Source: Clusia tigrina | Lineage: Eukaryota; Arthropoda; Insecta; Diptera; Clusiidae | Assembly (NCBI GenBank): GCA_920105625.2 | Contig: OV050032.1 | Span: 117,350,542 to 117,414,541 of the forward strand | Length of the DNA: 64,000 nt | Direction: 5' to 3' | Part shown: positions 50,425 to 61,019 of the stretch, piece by piece | Position numbering within the stretch: the first letter of the stretch is position 1 | Layout: the number at the start of each line of letters is the position of its first letter | Translations under genes and position numbers: made by a program | Notes under the pieces: model-generated | Databases searched by the model: none | What the model was told of the DNA's origin: nothing | Seen by the model: the letters and a program-made list of their open reading frames with translations, nothing else

Positions 50425-50925
50425 TGTTCGCGCCGGAGCCCTCCTGACAAACGGCTGCTACCTGCGCACAGTCACCATGCAACTCTGAGCGGGGCTCAGT
50501 GCGGAGAGAATTCCCCTCATTGGGTCCCGCCAAAGTCGTGTGGCAGGCCGCAGCCATCTTTATTGCGTTGCCATCAGAAAGTGCCGACGCAGGAGAGAGG
50601 AGGAGAGTCGGTCAGTAGTACTGCGTGCCGAGAGCATTGGTATCTGTGCGCTCAACCGAGAAGGAGGTGAAAAATTTATTCTACAATATAAATGTTTAAA
50701 ATATTTCGGAAGAAAACTTGTGTTCTAAATAAATTACCATATATAAATGTTTAAAATATTTCTGAAGAAAACTTGTGTTCTAAATAAAATATAAAAAAGC
50801 AAAGAAATACTAAATCAGCAATTAAACTTATATAATTATTACGATATAACAATTTGAGCTTTTACCTATAAGCAAAGAGATAAAAAACTACATGGAATCC
50901 GAACGGGAAAATGGTCTGCGAAACA
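50425..50925 (+). repeat. 3' long terminal repeat (501 bp)
   Basis: It begins TGTTCGCGCC and ends GCGAAACA. Compared with the 5' LTR it has one extra A near the start (GACAAACGG), plus six substitutions, among them GAGGAGGAG, TTTCGGAAG, GTTCTAAAT, GTTTAAAAT, AAAGAGAT and CATGGAATCC. That is about 1.2 percent substitution, so insertion was relatively recent. Poly(A) signals are at 50728-50733 and 50783-50788. The 3' ORF ends 71 bases before it. Confidence 0.95.
50728..50788 (+). terminator. Paired poly(A) signals in the 3' LTR
   Basis: AATAAA occurs at 50728-50733 and 50783-50788, one in each copy of the 47-bp LTR duplication. These would direct 3' end formation of element RNA. Which one is used cannot be told from sequence. 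Confidence 0.7.
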
Positions 50926-50930
50926 AGGGC
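50926..50930. other. 3' target-site duplication AGGGC
   Basis: This is an exact copy of 42285-42289, immediately after the LTR's terminal CA. Satellite sequence resumes at once in the register expected from the left flank. Confidence 0.95.
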
Positions 50931-53613
50931 CATTTGAAGTTTTATCAGTGTTTGATTTGGGACTCTAGGGTAGCATAGTTTTGAGCGATAGCTTAAATTG
51001 ACAAGAGGCTCGAGTACTTTATTGTTACAAAATTTCAATGTTTTATGACGCTCCAGTAAAAAGTTACAAGCATTTGTATGTTGCAAACTTTGATAGGTGT
51101 AGGACGTACCGTATAGAAGTTAGGGCCATTTGAAGTTTTATCAGTGTTTGATTTGGGACTCAAGCGTAGCATAGCTTTGAGCGATAGCTTAAATTGACAA
51201 GAGGCTCGGGTATTTCATTGTTACAAAATTTCAAGGTTTTATGACGCTCCAGTAAAAAGTTACAAGCATTTGTATGTTGCCAACTTTGATAGGTGTAGGA
51301 CGTACCGTATAGAAGTTAGGGGCGTTTGAAGTTTTATCAGTGTTTGATTTGGTACTCAAGGGTAGCATAGCTTTGAGCGATAGCTTAAATTGACAAGAGG
51401 CTCGAGTACTTTATTGTTACAAAATTTCAAGGTTTTATGACGCTTCAGTAAAAAGTTACAAGCATTTGAATTTTGCCAACTTTGATAGGTGTAGGACGTA
51501 CCGTATAGAAGTTAGGGCCATTTGAAGTTTTATCAGTGTTTGAGTTGGGACTCTAGGGTAGCATAGCTTTGAGCGATAGCTTAAATTGACAAGAGGCTCG
51601 GGTACTTTATTGTTACAAAATTTCAAGGTTTTATGACGCTTCAGTAAAAAGTTACAAGCATTTGAATTTTGCCAACTTTGATAGGTGTAGGACGTACCGT
51701 ATAGAAGTTAGGGCCATTTGAAGTTTTATCAGTGTTTGAGTTGGGACTCTAGAGTAGCATAGCTTTGAGCGATAGCTTAAATTGACAAGAGGCTCGAGTA
51801 CTTTAGTGTTACAAAATTTCAAGGTTTTATGACGCTCCAGTAAAAAGTTACAAGCATTTGAATGTTGCCAACTTTGATAAGTGTAGGATGTATGCGTATA
51901 GAACTTAGGGGCGTTTGAAGTTTTATCAGTGTTTGATTTGGGACTCTAGGGTAGCATAGCTTTGAGCGATAGCTTAAATTGACAAGAGGCTCGAGCACTT
52001 TATTGTTACAAATTTTCAAGGTTTTATGACGCTCCAGTAAAAAGTTACAAGCATTTGTATGTTGCAAACTTTGATAGGTGTAGGACGTACCGTATAGAAG
52101 TTAGGGCCATTTGAAGTTTTATCAGTGTTTGATTTGGGACTCTAGGGTAGCATAGCTTTGAGCGATGGCTTAAATTGACAAGAGGCTCGAGAACTTTATT
52201 GTTACAAAATTTCAAGGTTTTATGACGCTCCAGTAAAAAGTTACAAGCATTTGTATGTTGCCAACTTTGATAGGTGTAGGACGTACCGTATAGAAGTTAG
52301 GGGCGTTTGAAGCTTTATCAGTGTCTGATTTGGTACTCAAGGGTAGCATAGCTTTGAGCGATAGCTTAAATTGACAAGAGGCTCGAGTACTTTATTGTTA
52401 CAAAATTTCAAGGTTTTATGACGCTCCAGTAAAAAGTTACAAGCATTTGAATTTTGCCAACTTTGATAGGTGTATGACGTACCGTATAGAAGTTAGGTCC
52501 ATTTGAAGTTTTATCAGTGTTTTATTGGGGACTCAAGGGTAGCATAGCTTTGAGCGATAGTCTAAATTGAGAAGAGGCTCGAGTACTTTATTGTTACAAA
52601 ATTTCAAGGTTTTATGACGCTCCAGTAAAGAGTTACAAGCATTTGTATGTTGCAAACTTTGATAGGTGTAGGACGTACCGTAAAGAAGTTAGGGGCGTTT
52701 GAAGTTTTATTAGTGTTTGATTTGGGACTCTAGGGTAGCATAGCTTTGAGCGATAGCTTAAATTGACAAGAGGCTCGAGTACTTTATTGTTACAAAATTT
52801 CAAGGTTTTAGGACTCTCCAGTAAAAGTTACAAGCATTTGTATGTTGCAAACTTTGATAGGTGTAGGACGTACCGTATAGAAGTTAGGGCCATTTGAAGT
52901 TTTATCAGTGCTTGATTTGGGACTCTAGGGTAGCATAGTTTTGAGCGATAGCTTAATTTGACAAGAGGCTCGAGTACTTTATTGTTACAAAATTTCAATG
53001 TTTTATGACGCTCCAGTAAAAAGTTACAAGCATTTGTATGTTGCAAACTTTGATAGGTGTAGGACGTACCGTATAGAAGTTAGGGCCATTTGAAGTTTTA
53101 TCAGTGTTTTATTTGGGACTCAAGCGTAGCATAGCTTTGAGCGATAGCTTAAATTGACAAGAGGCTCGGGTACTTCATTGTTACAAAATTTCAAGGTTTT
53201 ATGACGCTCCAGTAAAAAGTTACAAGCATTTGTATGTTGCCAACTTTGATAGGTGTAGGACGTACCGTATATAAGTTAGGGGCGTTTGAAGTTTTATCAG
53301 TGTTTGATTTGGTACTCAAGGGTAGCATAGCTTTGAGCGATAGCTTAAATTGACAAGAGGCTCGAGTACTTTATTGTTACAAAATTTCAAGGTTTTATGA
53401 CTCTCCAGTAAAAAGTTACAAGCATTTGAATTTTGCCAACTTTGATAGGTGTAGGGCGTACCGTATAGAAGTTCGGGCCATTTGAAGTTTTATCAGTGTT
53501 TGAGTTGGGACTCTAGGGTAGCATAGCTTTGAGCGATAGCTTAAATTGACAAGAGGCTCGAGATACTTTATTGTTACAAAATTTCAAAGTTTTATGACGC
53601 TCCAGTAAAAAGT

Positions 53614-56600
53614 TGCAAGCATTTGTATGTTGCAAACTTTGATAGGTGTAGGACGTACCGTATAGAAGTTGGGGGCGTTTGAAGTATTATCAGTGTTTGA
53701 TTTAGGACTCTAGGGTAGCATAGCTTTGAGCGATAGCTTAAATTGACAAGAGGCTCGAGTACTTTATTGTTACAAAATTTCAAGGTTTTATGACGCTCCA
53801 GTAAAAAGTTACAAGCATTTGTATGTTGCAAACTTTGATAGGTGTAGGACGTACCGTAAAGAAGTTAGGGGCGTTTGAAGTTTTATCAGTGTTTGATTTT
53901 GGACTCTAGGGTAGCATAGATTTGAGCGATAGCTTAAATTGACAAGAGGCACGGGTACTTTATTGTTACAAAATTTCAAGGTTTTATGACGCTCCAGTAA
54001 AAAGTTACAAGCATTTGTATGTTGCAAACTTTGATAGGTGTAGGACGTACCGTAAAGAAGTTAGGGGCGTTTGAAGTTTTATCAGTGTTTGATTTGGGAC
54101 TCTAGGGTAGCATAGCTTTGAGCGATATCTTAAATTGACAAGAGGCTCGAGTACTTTATTGTTACAAAATTTCAAGGTTTTATGACGCTTCAGTAAAAAG
54201 TTACAAGCATTTGTATGTTGCAAACTTTGATAGGTGTAGGACGTACCATATAGAAGTTAGGGCCATTTGAAGTTTTATCAGTGTTTCATTTGGCACTCAA
54301 GGGTAGCATAGCTTTGAGCGATAGCTTAACTTGACAAGAGGCTCGAGTACTTTATTGTTACAAAATTTCAATGTTTTGTGACGCTTCAGTAAAAAGTTAC
54401 AAGCATTTGTATGTTGCAAACTTTGATAGGTGTAGGACGTACCGTATAGAAGTTGGGGGCATTTGAAGTTTTATCAGTGTTTGATTTGGGACTCTAGGGT
54501 AGCATAGTTTTGAGCGATAGCTTAAATTGACAAGAGTTTTATGACGCTCCAGTAAAAAGTTACAAGCCTTTGTATGTTGCATACTTTGATAGGTGTAGGA
54601 CGTACCGTATAGAAGTTAGGGCCATTTGAAGTTTTATCAGTGTTTGATTTGGGACTCAAGGGTAGCATAGCTTTGAGCGATAGCTTAAATTGACAAGAGG
54701 CTCGAGTACTTTATTGTTACAAAATTTCAAGGTTTTATGACGCTCCAGTAAAAAGTTACAAGCATTTGTATGTTGCAAACTTTGATAGGTGTACGACGTA
54801 CCGTTTAGCAGTTAGGGCCATTTGAAGTTTTATCAGTGTTTGATATGGGACTCTAGGGTAGCATAGCTTTGAGCGATAGCTTAGATTGACAAGAGGCTCG
54901 AGTACTTTATTGTTACAAAATTTCAAGGTTTTATGGCGCTCCAGTAAAAAGTTACAAGCATTTGTATGTTGCAAACTTTGATAGGTGTAGGACGTACCGT
55001 ATAGAAGTTAGGGCCATTTGAAGTTTTATCAGTGTTTGATTTGGGTCTCTAGGGTAGCATAGCTTTGAGCGATAGCTTAAATTGACAAGAGGCTCGAGTA
55101 CTTTATTGTTACAAAATTTCAAGGTTTTATGACGCTCCCATAAAAAGTTACAACCATTTGTAGTTGCAAACTTTGATAGGTGTAGGACGTACCGTATAGA
55201 AGTTAGGTCCATTCGAAGTTTTATCAGTGTTTGATTTGGGACTCTAGGGTAGCATAGTTTTGAGCAATAGCTTAAATTGACAAGAGGCTCGAGTACTTCA
55301 TTGTTACAAAATTTCAAGGTTTTATGACGCTCCAGTAAAAAGTTACAAGCATTTGTATGTTGCCAACTTTGATAGGTGTAGGATGTATCGTATAGAAGTT
55401 AGGGGCGCTTGAAGTTTTATCAGTGTTTGATTTGGGACTCAAGGGTAGCATAGCTTTGAGCGATAGCTTAAATTGACAAGAGGCTCGAGTACTTTATTGT
55501 TACAAAATTTCAAGGTTTTATGACGCTCCAGTAAAAAGTTACAAGCATTTGAATTTTGCCAACTTTGATAGGTGTAGGACGTACCGTAAAGAAGTTAGGG
55601 GCGTTTGAAGTTTTATCAGTGTTTGATTTGGGACTCTAGGGTAGCATAGCTTTGAGCGATAGCTTAAATTGACAAGAGGCTCGAGTACTTTATTGTTACA
55701 AAATTTCAAGGTTTTAGGACGCTCCAGTAAAAAGTTACAAGCATTTGTATGTTGCAAACTTTGATAGGTGTAGGACGTACCTTATAGAAGTTAGAGGCGT
55801 TTGAAGTTTTATCAGTGTTTGATTTGGGACTCAAGGGTAGCATAGCTTTGAGCGATAGCTTAAATTGACAAGAGGCTCGAGTACTTTATTGTTACAAAAT
55901 TTCAAGGTTTTATGACGCTCCAGTAAAAAGTTACAAGCATTTGAATTTTGCCAACTTTGATAGGTGTAGGACGTACCGTATAGAAGTTAGGGCCATTTAA
56001 AGTTTTATCAGTGTTTGATTTGGGACTCTAGGGTAGCATAGCTTTGAGCGATAGCTTAAATTGACAAGAGGCTCGAGTACTTTATTGTTACAAAATTTCT
56101 AGGTTTTATGAAGCTCCAGTAAAAAGTTACAAGCATTTGTATGTTGCACACTTTGATAGGTGTAGGACGTACCGTATAGAAGTTGGGGGCATTTGAAGTT
56201 TTATCACTGTTTGATTTGGGACTCTAGGGTAGCATAGCTTTGAGCGATAGCTTAAATTGACAAGAGGCTAGAATACTTTATTGTTACAAAATTTCAAGGT
56301 TTTATGACGCTCCAGTAAAAAGTTACAAGCATTTGTATGTTGCAAACTTTGATAGGTGTAGGACGTACCGTAAAGAAGTTAGGGGCGTTTGAAGTTTTAT
56401 CAGTGTTTGATTTGGGACTCTAGGGTAGCAAAGCTTTGAGCGATAGCTTAAATTGACAAGAGGCTCGAGTACTTTATTGTTACAAAATTTCAAGGTTTTA
56501 GGACGCTCCAGTAAAAAGATACAAGCATTTGTATGTTGCAAACTTTGATAGGTGTAGGACGTACCGTATAGAAGTTGGGGGCGTTTGAAGTATTATCAGT

Positions 56601-59464
56601 GTTTGATTTAGGACTCTAGGGTAGCATAGCTTTGAGCGATAGCTTAAATTGACAAGAGGCTCGAGTACTTTATTGTTACAAAATTTCAAGGTTTTATGAC
56701 GCTCCAGTAAAAAGTTACAAGCATTTGTATGTTGCAAACTTTGATAGGTGTAGGACGTACCGTAAAGAAGTTAGGGGCGTTTGAAGTTTTATCAGTGTTT
56801 GATTTTGGACTCTAGGGTAGCATAGATTTGAGCGATAGCTTAAATTGACAAGAGGCACGGGTACTTTATTGTTACAAAATTTCAAGGTTTTATGACGCTC
56901 CAGTAAAAAGTTACAAGCATTTGTATGTTGCAAACTTTGATAGGTGTAGGACGTACCGTAAAGAAGTTAGGGGCGTTTGAAGTTTTATCAGTGTTTGATT
57001 TGGGACTCTAGGGTAGCATAGCTTTGAGCGATATCTTAAATTGACAAGAGGCTCGAGTACTTTATTGTTACAAAATTTCAAGGTTTTATGACGCTTCAGT
57101 AAAAAGTTACAAGCATTTGTATGTTGCAAACTTTGATAGGTGTAGGACGTACCATATAGAAGTTAGGGCCATTTGAAGTTTTATCAGTGTTTCATTTGGC
57201 ACTCAAGGGTAGCATAGCTTTGAGCGATAGCTTAACTTGACAAGAGGCTCGAGTACTTTATTGTTACAAAATTTCAATGTTTTGTGACGCTTCAGTAAAA
57301 AGTTACAAGCATTTGTATGTTGCAAACTTTGATAGGTGTAGGACGTACCGTATAGAAGTTGGGGGCATTTGAAGTTTTATCAGTGTTTGATTTGGGACTC
57401 TAGGGTAGCATAGTTTTGAGCGATAGCTTAAATTGACAAGAGTTTTATGACGCTCCAGTAAAAAGTTACAAGCCTTTGTATGTTGCATACTTTGATAGGT
57501 GTAGGACGTACCGTATAGAAGTTAGGGCCATTTGAAGTTTTATCAGTGTTTGATTTGGGACTCTAGGGTAGCATAGCTTTGAGCGATAGCTTAAATTGAC
57601 AAGAGGCTCGAGTACTTTATTGTTACAAAATTTCAAGGTTTTATGACGCTCCAGTAAAAAGTTACAAGCATTTGTATGTTGCAAACTTTGATAGGTGTAC
57701 GACGTACCGTTTAGCAGTTAGGGCCATTTGAAGTTTTATCAGTGTTTGATATGGGACTCTAGGGTAGCATAGCTTTGAGCGATAGCTTAGATTGACAAGA
57801 GGCTCGAGTACTTTATTGTTACAAAATTTCAAGGTTTTATGGCGCTCCAGTAAAAAGTTACAAGCATTTGTATGTTGCAAACTTTGATAGGTGTAGGACG
57901 TACCGTATAGAAGTTAGGGCCATTTGAAGTTTTATCAGTGTTTGATTTGGGTCTCTAGGGTAGCATAGCTTTGAGCGATAGCTTAAATTGACAAGAGGCT
58001 CGAGTACTTTATTGTTACAAAATTTCAAGGTTTTATGACGCTCCCATAAAAAGTTACAACCATTTGTAGTTGCAAACTTTGATAGGTGTAGGACGTACCG
58101 TATATAAGTTAGGTCCATTCGAAGTTTTATCAGTGTTTGATTTGGGACTCTAGGGTAGCATAGTTTTGAGCAATAGCTTAAATTGACAAGAGGCTCGAGT
58201 ACTTCATTGTTACAAAATTTCAAGGTTTTATGACGCTCCAGTAAAAAGTTACAAGCATTTGTATGTTGCCAACTTTGATAGGTGTAGGATGTATCGTATA
58301 GAAGTTAGGGGCGCTTGAAGTTTTATCAGTGTTTGATTTGGGACTCAAGGGTAGCATAGCTTTGAGCGATAGCTTAAATTGACAAGAGGCTCGAGTACTT
58401 TATTGTTACAAAATTTCAAGGTTTTATGACGCTCCAGTAAAAAGTTACAAGCATTTGAATTTTGCCAACTTTGATAGGTGTAGGACGTACCGTATAGAAG
58501 TTAGGGGCGTCTGAAGTTTTATCAGTGTTTGATTTGGGACTCTAGGGTAGCATAGCTTTGAGCGATAGCTTAAATTGACAAGAGGCTCGAGTACTTTATT
58601 GTTACAAAATTTCAAGGTTTTAGGACGCTCCAGTAAAAAGTTACAAGCATTTGTATGTTGCAAACTTTGATAGGTGTAGGACGTACCTTATAGAAGTTAG
58701 AGGCGTTTGAAGTTTTATCAGTGTTTGATTTGGGACTCAAGGGTAGCATAGCTTTGAGCGATAGCTTAAATTGACAAGAGGCTCGAGTACTTTATTGTTA
58801 CAAAATTTCAAGGTTTTATGACGCTCCAGTAAAAAGTTACAAGCATTTGAATTTTGCCAACTTTGATAGGTGTAGGACGTACCGTATAGAAGTTAGGGCC
58901 ATTTAAAGTTTTATCAGTGTTTGATTTGGGACTCTAGGGTAGCATAGCTTTGAGCGATAGCTTAAATTGACAAGAGGCTCGAGTACTTTATTGTTACAAA
59001 ATTTCTAGGTTTTATGAAGCTCCAGTAAAAAGTTACAAGCATTTGTATGTTGCACACTTTGATAGGTGTAGGACGTACCGTATAGAAGTTGGGGGCATTT
59101 GAAGTTTTATCACTGTTTGATTTGGGACTCTAGGGTAGCATAGCTTTGAGCGATAGCTTAAATTGACAAGAGGCTAGAATACTTTATTGTTACAAAATTT
59201 CAAGGTTTTATGACGCTCCAGTAAAAAGTTACAAGCATTTGTATGTTGCAAACTTTGATAGGTGTAGGACGTACCGTAAAGAAGTTAGGGGCGTTTGAAG
59301 TTTTATCAGTGTTTGATTTGGGACTCTAGGGTAGCAAAGCTTTGAGCGATAGCTTAAATTGACAAGAGGCTCGAGTACTTTATTGTTACAAAATTTCAAG
59401 GTTTTAGGACGCTCCAGTAAAAAGATACAAGCATTTGTATGTTGCAAACTTTGATAGGTGTAGG
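53614..59464 (+). repeat. Tandem 15-monomer HOR, 2906 bp x 2
   Basis: Two adjacent units, about 53614-56519 and 56520-59464, match at a constant offset of 2906 bp. Fifteen full monomers would be 2940 bp; a 33-bp truncated monomer and a one-base deletion (CATTTGTAGTTGC) explain the difference exactly. Shared markers include GAAGTATTATC, GGCACGGGTAC, GAGCGATATC, GTACCATATAG, CGTTTAGCAG, TTATGGCGC, CTCCCATAAAAAG, TTATGAAGCTCC, GGCTAGAATAC and AGCAAAGC. Only scattered differences are seen, such as CTCAAGGG against CTCTAGGG near 54655 and 57560. A rearranged third copy runs from about 61020 to the window end. Confidence 0.9.
54530..54545 (+). repeat. Truncated monomer junction (33-bp deletion), three copies
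   Basis: CAAGAG joins straight to TTTTATGACG, losing 33 bases that include the CTCGAG site. The same junction recurs near 57442 and 62308. It marks the right-hand HOR family and its rearranged third copy, and is absent from the left array. Confidence 0.9.
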
Positions 59465-59479
59465 AAGTACCGTAAAGAA

Positions 59480-60270
59480 GTTAGGGGCGTTTGAAGTTTT
59501 ATCAGTGTTTGATTTGGGACTCTAGGGTAGCATTTTTTTGAGCGATAGCTTAAATCGACAAGAGGCTTGGGTACTTCATTGTTACAAAATTTCAAGGTTT
59601 TATGACGCTCCAGTAAAAAGTTACAAGCATTTGTATGTTGCAAACTTTGATTGGTGTAGGACGTACCGTATAAAAGTTAGGGCCATTTGAAGTTTTACCA
59701 GTGTTTGATTTGGGACTCAAGGGTAGCATAGCTTTGAGCGATGGCTTAAATTGACAAGAGGCTCGAGTACTTTATTGTTACAAAATTTCAAGGTTTTATG
59801 ACGCTCCAGTAAAAAGTTACAAGCATTTGTATGTTACAAACTTTGATAGGTGTAGGACGTACCGTATAGAAGTTGGGGACATTTGAAGTTTTATCAGTGT
59901 TTGATTTGGGACTCTAGGGTAGCATTTTTTTGAGCGATAGCTTAAATCGACAAGAGGCTTGGGTACTTCATTGTTACAAAATTTCAAGGTTTTATGACGC
60001 TCCAGTAAAAAGTTACAAGCATTTGTATGTTGCAAACTTTGATTGGTGTAGGACGTACCGTATAAAAGTTAGGGCCATTTGAAGTTTTACCAGTGTTTGA
60101 TTTGGGACTCAAGGGTAGCATAGCTTTGAGCGATGGCTTAAATTGACAAGAGGCTCGAGTACTTTATTGTTACAAAATTTCAAGGTTTTATGACGCTCCA
60201 GTAAAAAGTTACAAGCATTTGTATGTTACAAACTTTGATAGGTGTAGGACGTACCGTATAGAAGTTGGGG
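59480..60270 (+). repeat. Local dimer duplication (392 bp)
   Basis: A two-monomer unit is repeated in tandem. Shared markers 392 bp apart are GCATTTTTTTGAGCG (59532 and 59924), TTAAATCGACAAG, GATTGGTGTAGG, TTTTACCAGTG, GCGATGGCTT and GTATGTTACAAAC. It sits at the end of the second 2906-bp HOR unit and looks very recent. Confidence 0.85.
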
Positions 60271-61019
60271 ACATTTGAAGTTTTATCAGTGTTTGATTTG
60301 GGACTCTAGGGTAGCATAGTTTTGAGCGATAGCTTAAATTGACAAGAGGCTCGAGTACTTCATTGTTACAAAATTTCAAGGTTTTATGACGCTCCAGTAA
60401 AAAGTTACAAGCATTTGTATGTTGCATACTTTGATAGGTGTAGGACGTACCGTATAGAAGTTAGGGCCATTTGAAGTTTTATCAGTGTTTGATTTGGGAC
60501 TCTAGGGTAGCATAGTTTTGAGCGATAGCTTAATTTGACAAGAGGCTCGAGTACTTTATTGTTACAAAATTTCAAAGTTTTATGACGCTCCAGTAAAAAG
60601 TTACAAGCATTTGTATGTTGCAAACTTTGATAGGTGTAGGACGCACCGTATAGAAGTTAGGGCCATTTGAAGTTTTATCAGTGTTTGATTTGGGACTCAA
60701 ACGTAGCATAGCTTTGAGCGATAGCTTAAATTGACAAGAGGCTCGGGTACTTCATTGTTACAAAATTTCAAGGTTTTATGACGCTCCAGTAAAAAGTTAC
60801 AAGCATTTGAATTTTGCAAACTTTGATAGGTGTAGGACGTACCGTATAGAAGTTAGGGCCATTTGAAGTTTTATCAGTGTTTGAGTTGGGACTCTAGGGT
60901 AGCATTGCTTTGAGCGATAGCTTAAATTGACAAGAGGCTCGAGTACTTTATTGTTACAAAATTTCAAGGTTTTATGACGCTCCAGTAAAAAGTTACAAGC
61001 ATTTGTATGTTGCAAACTT

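Larger units (their letters stand above)
42290..50925 (+). mobile_element. BEL/Pao LTR retrotransposon, full length, coding region broken
   Basis: The element is 8636 bp and has, in order, a 5' LTR, a tRNA-Tyr primer-binding site, a 1.3-kb leader, gag, protease, reverse transcriptase, RNase H, integrase, a separate 3' open frame, a polypurine tract and a 3' LTR. It lies within the satellite and is flanked by AGGGC target duplications. BEL/Pao is assigned from the Gag with Pao-type zinc knuckles fused to a DUF1758-like protease, the YVDD reverse transcriptase, the order RT-RNase H-integrase, and the DUF5641-like integrase C-terminus. As read, two stops and three frame changes block a full Gag-Pol, so the copy is probably non-autonomous. 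Its ends and cis signals look intact, so it could still be mobilised in trans. No host gene is disrupted. Confidence 0.97.

Noticed and set aside
50255..50557. Minus-strand 100-codon frame across the 3' ORF and LTR (and its relative at 42233-42421)
   Set aside because: It is a GC-rich antisense shadow of the 3' zinc-knuckle frame and LTR, and runs against the element's transcription.
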